DNA from: Dehalococcoidia bacterium
Lineage (GTDB): Bacteria; Chloroflexota; Dehalococcoidia; SZUA-161
Direction: 5' to 3'
Length of the DNA stretch: 5,599 bases
Assembly (NCBI GenBank): GCA_004376205.1
Contig: SOKG01000142.1
Span: forward strand, 1-5,599
In this document: positions 1 through 5,528 of the stretch, in pieces
How the letters are laid out: each line of letters opens with the position of its first letter
Position numbering within the stretch: position 1 is the first letter of the stretch
Notes under the pieces: generated by a model
What the model was told of the DNA's origin: nothing
Seen by the model: the letters and a program-made list of their open reading frames with translations, nothing else
Databases searched by the model: none
Program-made: the position numbers and the translations under genes

Positions 1-206
<206 letters not shown>

Positions 207-231
207 CGTAACTGTCAAAAGGGTGAAAAGA

Positions 232-1965
232 GTGAAGAACGCGGCCATCGCTCAGGTGTTTCAGGATATGGCTGATCTCCTCGAGCTCAAGGAGGACAAC
301 CCCTTCAAGATCAGGGCCTACCAGCGCGCTGCCCATACCATAGATGACTTGCCTGTGGAGCTGGGGCAGGTGATGGAAGAGGGCAGGCTCCGCGAAATCC
401 CCGGCATCGGCGAGGCCATCGCCAAGAAGATAACCGAGCTTCTGGCCACCGGGCACCTGGAGGCCTATGAGAAGCTTCGCTCCCAGTTCCCCGAGGGTAT
501 CAGCTCCCTGATGGCTATTCATGGCGTGGGCCCCAAGACACTGATGCGTCTCTACAAGGAGCTGGGTATCTCCACCGTGGATGACCTGGAGCAGGCGATT
601 GTTGAGGGGCAGGTAGCTGCCCTGTACCGCCTGGGAGACAAGACTGCTGAGAACATCCTGCGCCATATCCAGAGGCTGCGTCGCCAGGACATGCGCGTGC
701 CCCTGGGCGAGGCGCTGCCCGTGGTGGAGGAGATTCTGGCCCAGCTTAACGAGGTCGCCGACGTGCGTAACCTCATCCCTGCAGGCAGCTTGCGCCGCTT
801 CAAGGAGACCATCGGCGATGTCGACATCATGGGCACCGCCGATGACCCCGAGGGCGTGCTTCAGGCGTTTGTCCAGCTTCCCCAGGTGGAGGAGGTTCTG
901 GTGAAGGGGACAACAAAGGCCAGCGTGATCGTCGAGGCTGGGCTTCAGGTAGACCTGAGGATGGTGGAGCACGATAGCTTCGGCTCGCTGCTTCAGTATT
1001 TCACCGGCAGCAAGGACCATAATATTGCCCTCAGAGATAGAGCGGTTCGCCAGGGGCTCAGTTTGAGCGAATACGGCATCACTGTACTGAAGAGCGGCGA
1101 GATAGAGAAATTCGCCACCGAGGAAGCCTTCTACCGAAGAATCGGCCTTGAGTACATTCCTCCGGAGCTGCGTGAAGGGCGGAACGAGATCGAGGAAGCG
1201 GAGAAGAGGGCTCTGCCCAAGCTGATCGAGGTCTCTGACATCAAAGGGGACTTTCACGTACACACTGAGTGGAGCGATGGACATGACTCGGTTGAAGCGA
1301 TGGCAACCGCAGCCAGGGCTCGAGGCTACCAGTATCTGGCGATTACCGATCATTCGGTGGGCAGAGGCATCGCACACGGGCTAAGTGAAGAGCGGCTAAG
1401 GCAGCAGGTGGCCGAGGTAAGGGAGGTCAATCAGAGGCTGGATGGCTTCCGCCTGTTCGCGGGAATCGAGGTGGACGTACGTGCCGATGGCACCCTTGAC
1501 TACCCCGATGAGGTCCTGAGCGAGCTCGATATCGTGGTCGCTGCCGTTCACTCTGCTATGGGACAGGATTCGGAGAAGATGACGGGCAGGATTATTCGCG
1601 CGCTGGAGAATCCCAATGTCCATATTCTGGCCCATCCCACGTGCAGGCTTCTTGGAATACGGGAGCCGGTAGATGTCGACCTTGAGGAGGTATTTCGCGC
1701 TGCGGCCAGGACAAACACAGCGCTGGAGATAAATGCCATGCCCGATAGACTTGATCTCAAGGATATTCACGTGCTGAGGGCGAGGGAGTTAGGGGTGAAA
1801 CTGGTGATGGGCACCGATGCCCATAGTGTTGGCAGCCTGGACCTGATGCGCTTTGGGGTTGGGGTGGCGCGGCGGGGTTGGTGCCAGCCGGAGCACATCT
1901 TGAATACACGACCGGCGGGAGAGGTAGAGGCATTCTTAAAGCAAGGTAAGGGCGGACATGTCTGA
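232..1965 (+). CDS. polX: DNA polymerase/3'-5' exonuclease PolX (family X polymerase with PHP domain)
   Basis: Bacterial PolX fills short gaps during base-excision repair and has an Mn-dependent 3'-5' exonuclease in its PHP domain. With the GTG start at 232 the protein has 577 residues, close to the roughly 570 usual for the family. Order of parts: 8-kDa-like N-terminus with helix-hairpin-helix turns (IPGIGEAI, 56-63; IHGVGPKT, 96-103); palm with the GS motif and catalytic Asp pair GDVD (Asp196, Asp198) and third Asp241 in QVDLRM; C-terminal PHP domain from about 338. All nine expected PHP metal ligands are visible: His342, His344, Asp349, His374, Glu413, His440, His468, Asp529, His531. Both activities are therefore predicted intact. 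Start choice: homology begins at KNAAIAQVF, and AAAGGG at 218-223 lies 8 bases before GTG 232; GTG 223 is an alternative. The frame is open back to ATG 43, but that part overlaps secA and has no PolX-like sequence. Confidence 0.95.
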   Translation: MKNAAIAQVFQDMADLLELKEDNPFKIRAYQRAAHTIDDLPVELGQVMEEGRLREIPGIGEAIAKKITELLATGHLEAYEKLRSQFPEGISSLMAIHGVGPKTLMRLYKELGISTVDDLEQAIVEGQVAALYRLGDKTAENILRHIQRLRRQDMRVPLGEALPVVEEILAQLNEVADVRNLIPAGSLRRFKETIGDVDIMGTADDPEGVLQAFVQLPQVEEVLVKGTTKASVIVEAGLQVDLRMVEHDSFGSLLQYFTGSKDHNIALRDRAVRQGLSLSEYGITVLKSGEIEKFATEEAFYRRIGLEYIPPELREGRNEIEEAEKRALPKLIEVSDIKGDFHVHTEWSDGHDSVEAMATAARARGYQYLAITDHSVGRGIAHGLSEERLRQQVAEVREVNQRLDGFRLFAGIEVDVRADGTLDYPDEVLSELDIVVAAVHSAMGQDSEKMTGRIIRALENPNVHILAHPTCRLLGIREPVDVDLEEVFRAAARTNTALEINAMPDRLDLKDIHVLRARELGVKLVMGTDAHSVGSLDLMRFGVGVARRGWCQPEHILNTRPAGEVEAFLKQGKGGHV

Positions 1966-2257
1966 CAACGATGCTCAGGAAGTCAGGTGGGCCTATGAGC
2001 GGGCGGAGAGGATAGTGGCGGAGAAGGTCGGATTCCTGCGACATCTCATCATATACGTGGTGGTAAACGCTCTGCTATTCGCCATCAATATGGTGACCTC
2101 AAGCGGGTTCCTTTGGTTCTTGATACCCCTTGCTGGCTGGGGGATCGTGCTCCTAGCCCATTTCCTGACTGTGTTTACCTTCCGGGGGGGCAGATTTGAG
2201 CGCTGGCGAAAAAGGCAGATAGAGAAGGAGATGGAGAAACTGAGAGGGAGAGAGTAG
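1958..2257 (+). CDS. 2TM domain-containing small membrane protein
   Basis: This 99-residue protein fits the 2TM domain family (Pfam-type two-helix membrane domain). Its function is unknown; in some bacteria the domain is attached to signalling proteins. It has a charged N-terminus (1-28), membrane segment 1 at about 29-46 (HLIIYVVVNALLFAIN), a short turn, membrane segment 2 at about 51-73 (FLWFLIPLAGWGIVLLAHFL), and a very basic/acidic C-terminal helix (RFERWRKRQIEKEMEKLRGRE, near 79-99). The spaced R-H-L-I-x-Y-V-V-V-N and the G-W-G-I-x-L-x-x-H are typical of the family. Positive charges after segment 2 and an even number of crossings suggest both ends are cytosolic. The ATG overlaps the polX stop by 8 bases (ATGTCTGA), suggesting translational coupling; AAGGG at 1948-1952 is the likely ribosome-binding site. 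No link to DNA repair is implied beyond position. Confidence 0.85.
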   Translation: MSDNDAQEVRWAYERAERIVAEKVGFLRHLIIYVVVNALLFAINMVTSSGFLWFLIPLAGWGIVLLAHFLTVFTFRGGRFERWRKRQIEKEMEKLRGRE

Positions 2258-2276
2258 CCTCTCCCTTTGTCGGGAG
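2246..2276 (+). promoter_or_regulatory. Competing hairpins over the ribosome-binding site of the next gene
   Basis: The layout is GGGAG (2246-2250), CTCCC (2261-2265), GGGAG (2272-2276). Hairpin A pairs GGGAGAG 2246-2252 with CTCTCCC 2259-2265 (7 perfect pairs, loop AGTAGC) and can extend outward to 2243/2268 with one G-U. Hairpin B pairs CTCCC 2261-2265 with GGGAG 2272-2276 (5 perfect pairs, loop TTTGTC). They cannot form together. The second GGGAG is the best ribosome-binding site for the ATG at 2285, so B would hide it and A would free it. The stop codon of the 2TM gene (2255-2257) lies in the loop of A, so a terminating ribosome would melt A. The pairings are seen in the sequence; the regulation is inferred. 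A could also act as a weak terminator, but its tail TTTGTC is poor. Confidence 0.4.
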
Positions 2277-2284
2277 TTTGTCAA

Positions 2285-3022
2285 ATGTCAGGCGATGACT
2301 CTGGTCTCAATCGTGTAACTTGCGTTGAAGGTAATGAGGCGATACGGCATCTTAAGCAGGCTGTCGCTGGTGGCAAGCCGTGGCATATCGCGTTGCTTGA
2401 GGCTATGGGGCTTTGGACCTGGCCTGAGGAAAACCATAACGGCCATCTCTATTGCTACCTGATTGATGGTGAGGCTTTCGACTGGCTGCTCCTTGCGGAG
2501 CGTCTTTGCCTGGAAATAGCTGATGTTATACCGGAACAGGAACTGGTTGCCCTCCTCTTTTTCGGCAGGCTACCCGGAGAGCTATCTGCAGAAGAGTTCA
2601 AGGAGCTTGTTGGCAGTGCCAAATATCATGCCCATCTCAACTACCTTTACGGCGTGACAGTCGAGAAGTTTGTGCTTCTTGCAATAGAGGAGGAGATTCA
2701 TAAAGAGCGCCAGGGCCATGTCTTTTCTGGCCGGGATAGCGGCTTTGATGATAGCTATCAGCGCCTCTACGGCGCCAGCCAGGAGGCTCTTCTCCAACGC
2801 TTCAGAAATGAGAAGGGCTACCGCCAGAGCGATGATATTACCCTCGATCAGTTACAGGAGTTTACATATTGGTTGTTCAAGTATCGGCTTGGTAATTGCG
2901 ATAGGGCCCGTGTAGCCAGCGATACCAAGAAAGGCATGGAGTATCTCAAGCGCCATAGTCTGGACAGGGCGCTAAATGTCCCCCAGAGTAATTCCTCTGA
3001 GGTTATCGAACACAGTCTCTAG
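2285..3022 (+). CDS. Conserved-looking hypothetical protein, 245 residues, function unknown
   Basis: I do not recognise this gene. With ATG at 2285 it gives a soluble, mostly helical, charged protein with no signal peptide, no membrane segment and no catalytic or nucleotide-binding motif that I can name. Visible points: a Trp/His-rich N-terminal stretch (GKPWHIALLEAMGLWTWPEE, about 30-49), a hydrophobic helix with FDWLLLAERLCLEIAD (65-80), an aromatic segment SAKYHAHLNYLYGVTVEKF (111-129), an acidic-basic helix with EEEIHKE (135-141), and a Tyr/Phe-rich C-terminal part (QEFTYWLFKYRLGNCDRARV, 191-210). The Ser/Asn-rich tail looks disordered. The frame is open from TTG 2267, but ATG 2285 is preferred because GGGAG at 2272-2276 is 8 bases upstream. 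The gene follows the 2TM gene by 27 bases and probably shares its transcript. Codon use resembles its neighbours, and the length and lack of stops argue that it is real. Confidence 0.8.
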   Translation: MSGDDSGLNRVTCVEGNEAIRHLKQAVAGGKPWHIALLEAMGLWTWPEENHNGHLYCYLIDGEAFDWLLLAERLCLEIADVIPEQELVALLFFGRLPGELSAEEFKELVGSAKYHAHLNYLYGVTVEKFVLLAIEEEIHKERQGHVFSGRDSGFDDSYQRLYGASQEALLQRFRNEKGYRQSDDITLDQLQEFTYWLFKYRLGNCDRARVASDTKKGMEYLKRHSLDRALNVPQSNSSEVIEHSL

Positions 3023-3050
3023 GTAGCGGGTGACCAAGCTAGAACATGAG

Positions 3051-3079
3051 TTGTAACCTGAAGCGGACTCCGCTATAAT
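3051..3079 (+). promoter_or_regulatory. Sigma-70-type promoter of coaX-coaBC
   Basis: TTGTAA at 3051-3056 and a perfect TATAAT at 3074-3079 are separated by 17 bases. The predicted start of transcription is near 3086, about 80 bases before the coaX ATG. It lies in the 143-base gap after the unknown gene, where a new transcription unit is expected. The spacer has no TG extension. Confidence 0.75.
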
Positions 3080-3085
3080 AGCGCT
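3062..3085 (+). promoter_or_regulatory. Operator-like overlapping inverted repeats around the -10 box
   Basis: AGCGGA-C-TCCGCT (3062-3074) is a perfect dyad. Overlapping it, CGCTA-TAA-TAGCG (3071-3083) is a second perfect dyad with the -10 box inside. AGCG/CGCT half-sites therefore start at 3062, 3071 and 3080, exactly 9 bases apart and in alternating orientation, with one more CGCT at 3082. A regulator bound here would block RNA polymerase. No known operator is recognised; chance palindromes remain possible. Confidence 0.3.
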
Positions 3086-3161
3086 CACGCCGGGGTTATG
3101 TCTCCTGGCTGGGAGTGGCAGGTTCGGTTTACTGTTGTCGCCGGTTGGCGTGAGATGAGGG
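3084..3161 (+). promoter_or_regulatory. Structured 5' leader of coaX (candidate cis-regulatory RNA)
   Basis: The untranslated leader begins with CTCACGCC (3084-3091), which is perfectly complementary to GGCGTGAG (3147-3154); two G-U pairs can extend the stem inward. Inside lies a hairpin CTCCT-GGCT-GGGAG (3102-3115, with one T-G closing pair) and a weaker stem around CAG 3119-3121/CTG 3132-3134. A competing local hairpin, CGCC-GGTT-GGCG (3139-3150), uses the same GGCG as the closing stem, so two states are possible. The ribosome-binding site GAGGG (3157-3161) follows the closing stem by 2 bases and is 4 bases from the ATG. I recognise no known riboswitch class; it does not look like the pan motif found near pantothenate synthesis genes. 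The stem might instead just protect the RNA 5' end. Confidence 0.4.
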
Positions 3162-3165
3162 TAAC

Positions 3166-3930
3166 ATGCTATTGGCAATCGACATAGGGAATACAAATAT
3201 AGCTGTAGGCATCTTCGAGAATGAAGAGCTGAGGGCCGCCTGGAGGCTAGGCACTGACGTACATAAGCTTGAGGATGAGTATGCATCGGTCTTTCTTAAC
3301 CTGCTGTCGCTCAAGGGCCTTGCTTTCGCAGATATTGACTGTGCTATCATCTCAAGCTCAGTTCCGCCGCTGGTGACGGTCTTCGAGGGATTATGCCAGC
3401 GTTACTTCGAGGTCTCGCCTATGATAGTTGGCCCCGGTACAAAGACGGGGGTTCGTATCTCGATTGAGAATCCACGTGAGGTTGGAGCTGACCGCGTGGT
3501 CAATGCAGCAGCAGGGCACAGGCTCTACGGTGGCCCCTTGATAGTCATCGATTTTGGCACCGCCACCACCCTGGATGCGGTATCGGAAGAGGGGGACTAT
3601 CTTGGGGGAGCTATCGCTCCTGGCATTGGGATTTCGGCTGAGGCGCTCTTCGAGCATGCCGCGAAGTTGCCGCGTGTGGAGCTGATTCGGCCCCAGAAGG
3701 CTATAGGCAGAAACAGCGTATCCGCAATGCAGTCTGGCATTATCTTCGGCTACGTGGGGCTAATAGAGGGCATTGTTGTCCGCATGCGAAAGGAGTTGGG
3801 GGGCACTGCGAAGGTCATCGCCACCGGAGGTCTGGCGGATGTTATATGCAGGGAGACTGATATCGTAGACGCCTTGGAGCCGGATTTGACGCTGGTGGGA
3901 CTGAGGTTGGTCCACGAGCTAAATAGGTGA
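3166..3930 (+). CDS. coaX: Type III pantothenate kinase (CoaX)
   Basis: CoaX phosphorylates pantothenate with ATP to 4'-phosphopantothenate, the first step of coenzyme A synthesis. Type III enzymes need a monovalent cation and, unlike type I, are not feedback-inhibited by CoA. The 254-residue length is normal for the family (ASKHA fold, cytosolic). Motifs seen: phosphate-binding DIGNTN (6-11, Asp6), GADR (107-110, Asp109 as the expected catalytic base), IDFGTATT (128-135, Asp129 near the cation site), GGAIAPG (147-153), GRNSVSAMQSG (181-191) and ATGG (219-222). ATG 3166 follows GAGGG (3157-3161) and the homology starts at residue 1. The gene sits 26 bases upstream of the chosen coaBC start, under its own promoter and structured leader, so the two enzymes are probably made together. 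No damage is seen. Confidence 0.96.
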   Translation: MLLAIDIGNTNIAVGIFENEELRAAWRLGTDVHKLEDEYASVFLNLLSLKGLAFADIDCAIISSSVPPLVTVFEGLCQRYFEVSPMIVGPGTKTGVRISIENPREVGADRVVNAAAGHRLYGGPLIVIDFGTATTLDAVSEEGDYLGGAIAPGIGISAEALFEHAAKLPRVELIRPQKAIGRNSVSAMQSGIIFGYVGLIEGIVVRMRKELGGTAKVIATGGLADVICRETDIVDALEPDLTLVGLRLVHELNR

Positions 3931-3947
3931 CGATAGTCAACTTGTAC

Positions 3948-3952
3948 GGAGG
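3948..3952 (+). promoter_or_regulatory. Ribosome-binding site that decides the coaBC start
   Basis: GGAGG lies 4 bases before GTG 3957. The alternative GTG at 3927, which overlaps the coaX stop by 4 bases (GTGA), has no comparable site upstream, and the ten extra residues it would add do not look like the family. GTG 3957 is therefore preferred, although coupling through the GTGA overlap cannot be excluded. Confidence 0.65.
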
Positions 3953-3956
3953 CAGC

Positions 3957-5153
3957 GTGTTTGAGGGAAAGAACGTAGTCCTGGGAGTAACTGGCAGCAT
4001 TTCTGCTTATAAGGCTGTGGATATTGCCAGCAAGCTAACTCAAAAGGGGCTGGCCGTTGATGTGGTGATGACCAAGGCGGCTATGGAGTTCGTGACACCG
4101 TTATCCTTCCGCAGCGTGACCCATAGGCCTGTTGTAACTGATATGTGGGAGCTGTCCTCTGAGTTCAGCGTGGAGCATGTTGCTCTTGCTGAGCGTGCGG
4201 ATGTAGTGGTTGTCGCTCCTGCTACCGCTAATACCATTGCCAAGCTGGCGACAGGCCTCGCTGATGAGATGTTGAGTTGCACTGTGCTTGCCACTAAGTC
4301 GCCGGTGATAGTAGCCCCGGCCATGGACGCGGGTATGTATGGCAACGCTGTAACACAGGAGAACTTAGCCAGGTTGCGGTCACGAGGCTTCATTATCGTG
4401 GGGCCGGCCCATGGTCGGCTGGCTTCGGGACTGGTTGGCATGGGACGCCTGGCGGAGACTGATGAGATACTGGGCACCATTTTCCAGGTCCTGGGCAGGA
4501 AGGATGATCTGGCCGACAAGCAGATCGTGGTCAGCGCCGGAGGCACTCGAGAACCCATCGATGCGGTGCGCTACATAGGCAATCGTTCCTCGGGTAAGAT
4601 GGGCTACGCGGTAGCCGAGGCAGCCCGGGACCGGGGCGCAATAGTGACTTTGGTGACCAGCGTTACTGAGATTCCTCCTCCGGTAGGTGTTGAGGTGATG
4701 CCGGTAGAGACTGCTCTCGAGATGCGAGACGCCGTGCTCAAGGCTTCAGCCGCAGCAGACGTCCTCATAATGGCCGCGGCAGTTGCCGATTATCACCCCG
4801 CCAGGGTCGCTGAGGGGAAGATAAAGAGGGAATCGGAGACTTTGACCCTCGATTTGGTGAAGACGGCGGATATTCTGAGCGAGGTAAAGGGGGATATTAT
4901 TAAGGTTGGCTTTGCTGCCGAAAGCGAGGATTTGATAGCTAGGGCGACTGATAAGCTTGCAAAGAAGAATCTCGACCTTATCGCGGTCAATGATATTACT
5001 GCCGAGGATAGCGGTTTTGGCACAGATACCAACCGGGTGACCCTGATCGACCGCGAGGGGAAGGTTGAGCCACTTCCGCTGATGGATAAATACGAGGTTG
5101 CCCACAAAATTCTGGACAAAGTAGTGGCGCTGCTCTCCCCGTCACCTGATTGA
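3957..5153 (+). CDS. coaBC: Bifunctional phosphopantothenoylcysteine decarboxylase/phosphopantothenate-cysteine ligase (CoaBC)
   Basis: The protein makes 4'-phosphopantetheine from 4'-phosphopantothenate: the C-terminal CoaB half joins cysteine using CTP, and the N-terminal CoaC half (FMN flavoprotein) decarboxylates the product. From GTG 3957 it has 398 residues, close to the usual 390-430. CoaC (about 1-180): GSISAYKA (13-20), active-site His74 in SVEHVALA, APATANTIAK (87-96), PAMDAGMY (121-128) and the flap GRLASGLVGMGRL (153-165). CoaB (about 186-395): SAGGTREPID (193-202), GNRSSGKMGYA (208-218, Asn209), AAAVADYHP (273-281), GKIKRE (287-292), GFAAES (318-323), AVNDI (343-347) and GFGTDTNRV (353-361). 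Oddity: the Asn of the usual PxMNxxM motif is Asp124 and the flap Cys is Ser157, so two of three E. coli catalytic residues differ. The CoaB half looks standard. It is the last gene of the coaX unit. Confidence 0.95.
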   Translation: MFEGKNVVLGVTGSISAYKAVDIASKLTQKGLAVDVVMTKAAMEFVTPLSFRSVTHRPVVTDMWELSSEFSVEHVALAERADVVVVAPATANTIAKLATGLADEMLSCTVLATKSPVIVAPAMDAGMYGNAVTQENLARLRSRGFIIVGPAHGRLASGLVGMGRLAETDEILGTIFQVLGRKDDLADKQIVVSAGGTREPIDAVRYIGNRSSGKMGYAVAEAARDRGAIVTLVTSVTEIPPPVGVEVMPVETALEMRDAVLKASAAADVLIMAAAVADYHPARVAEGKIKRESETLTLDLVKTADILSEVKGDIIKVGFAAESEDLIARATDKLAKKNLDLIAVNDITAEDSGFGTDTNRVTLIDREGKVEPLPLMDKYEVAHKILDKVVALLSPSPD

Positions 5154-5156
5154 CGG
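5139..5156 (+). other. Hairpin across the coaBC stop codon
   Basis: CCGTCA (5139-5144) and TGACGG (5151-5156) are perfect complements around loop CCTGAT. The 3' arm contains the stop TGA and most of the -35 box of the tRNA promoter. No T-run follows, so it is not a standard intrinsic terminator; it could still mark the mRNA 3' end after processing. Confidence 0.3.
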
Positions 5157-5179
5157 TACCTAAGGCGGGGTGCTATGAT
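5150..5179 (+). promoter_or_regulatory. Promoter of the tRNA gene
   Basis: TTGACG (5150-5155) and TATGAT (5174-5179) are 18 bases apart, and TGC just before the -10 box makes it an extended -10. The predicted transcription start is near 5186, only about 2 bases before the tRNA. The -35 box overlaps the coaBC stop codon (5151-5153). Confidence 0.7.
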
Positions 5180-5187
5180 ACTTACGT

Positions 5188-5263
5188 GGCAGCGTAGCTC
5201 AGAGGTTAGAGCAGGGGACTCATAAGCCCAAGGTCGTCGGTTCGAATCCGACCGCTGCCACCA
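5188..5263 (+). tRNA. tRNA with anticodon CAU (elongator Met, or Ile2 read after lysidine modification)
   Basis: This is a complete 76-base cloverleaf with encoded CCA. The acceptor arm GGCAGCG (5188-5194) pairs fully with CGCTGCC (5253-5259); the D-arm is GCTC/GAGC with loop AGAGGTTA; the anticodon loop CTCATAA (5219-5225) has CAT at 5221-5223; the variable loop is AGGTC; the T-arm GTCGG/CCGAC holds TTCGAAT; the discriminator is A. The first pair G1-C72 and the D-loop argue against an initiator tRNA. The anticodon stem is odd: only three G-C pairs, with G27-A43 and A31-G39 as purine mismatches. The D-loop (with GGTTA), the AGGxGACTCATAA segment and GGTCG resemble E. coli tRNA-Ile2 as I remember it, so an isoleucine AUA reader modified by TilS is a real alternative to methionine. 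Met against Ile2 cannot be settled by eye. Confidence 0.93.
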
Positions 5264-5528
5264 GCTAGTATGGTTTTTGGCTTAACTCTTCAACCCGATG
5301 TTTGCCTTACCTACCAAAGCCGTAGCTTGCGATATGTATACTACCGCAAGAAGTCTGTAGTGCAACTCTTAGCAATGGTGCTTGATGAGTCGAGGGAACG
5401 AAGGAAATGGATGACAATAGAGGTGTGAAACACCGCCTTTTGTTTGCGAAGAGGCGGTTGGATGACCTAAGAAAACTAGATTTGGATGTAGGTTTGAGTC
5501 TGATTAGCGGTATCTAGAGAGGAAGCGA
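5264..5528 (+). other. Lower-GC region between tRNA and ParB-like gene, several hairpins
   Basis: These 265 bases are about 45% GC by hand count, below the left part of the window. Seen in order: a T-run at 5274-5278 after a weak 4-bp ACCA/TGGT stem (a doubtful tRNA terminator); a perfect hairpin CTTGCG/CGCAAG (5326-5331/5345-5350) with a 13-base AT-rich loop; the hairpin GGTGT-GAA-ACACC (5422-5434); a longer hairpin of 10 pairs with one T-G (5432-5441/5449-5458, core ACCGCCT/AGGCGGT); and a distant repeat CTAGAT/ATCTAG (5476-5481/5512-5517). No convincing promoter for the ParB-like gene was found. A possible 36-codon ORF lies at 5407-5517. None of the structures matches an RNA family I know. 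Confidence 0.5.
5407..5517 (+). CDS. Possible small ORF, 36 residues, directly before the ParB-like gene
   Basis: ATG 5407 to TAG 5515-5517 encodes a charged 36-residue peptide starting MDDNRGVKHRLLF and ending VGLSLISGI, with a basic stretch AKRRLDDLRKLDL in the middle that could form an amphipathic helix. I recognise no family. GAGGG (5392-5396) is 10 bases upstream; AAGGA (5401-5405) is too close to serve well. The next stop upstream in frame is TGA 5386-5388, so it cannot be much longer. It ends 11 bases before the ParB-like ATG, which would fit a small leader or coupled gene. Its sequence also contains the 5432-5458 hairpin, so it may instead be a chance ORF over RNA structure, or a remnant of a longer gene. 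Confidence 0.35.
   Translation: MDDNRGVKHRLLFAKRRLDDLRKLDLDVGLSLISGI

Noticed and set aside
2267..2284. TTG 2267 as start of the unknown gene
   Set aside because: It lies inside the hairpin and overlaps the ribosome-binding site of the better-placed ATG 2285.
3927..3956. coaBC start at GTG 3927 with 4-base overlap of the coaX stop
   Set aside because: No ribosome-binding site precedes it and the extra ten residues are not family-like, whereas GGAGG precedes GTG 3957 where homology begins. It remains a possible second start.
5260..5278. Intrinsic terminator after the tRNA (ACCA/TGGT then TTTT)
   Set aside because: The stem has only four pairs, includes the CCA end of the tRNA, and the T-run is short; left as doubtful and not annotated as a terminator.
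5333..5342. Promoter -10 box TATACT for the ParB-like gene
   Set aside because: No -35 box at acceptable spacing, and it sits in the loop of a hairpin almost 190 bases from the gene.
5381..5404. Hammerhead-ribozyme-like core (TTGATGAG ... CGAAGG)
   Set aside because: The core should read CTGATGA and GAAA; here there is an extra T, the second part is GAAG, and no stem II pairing is present.
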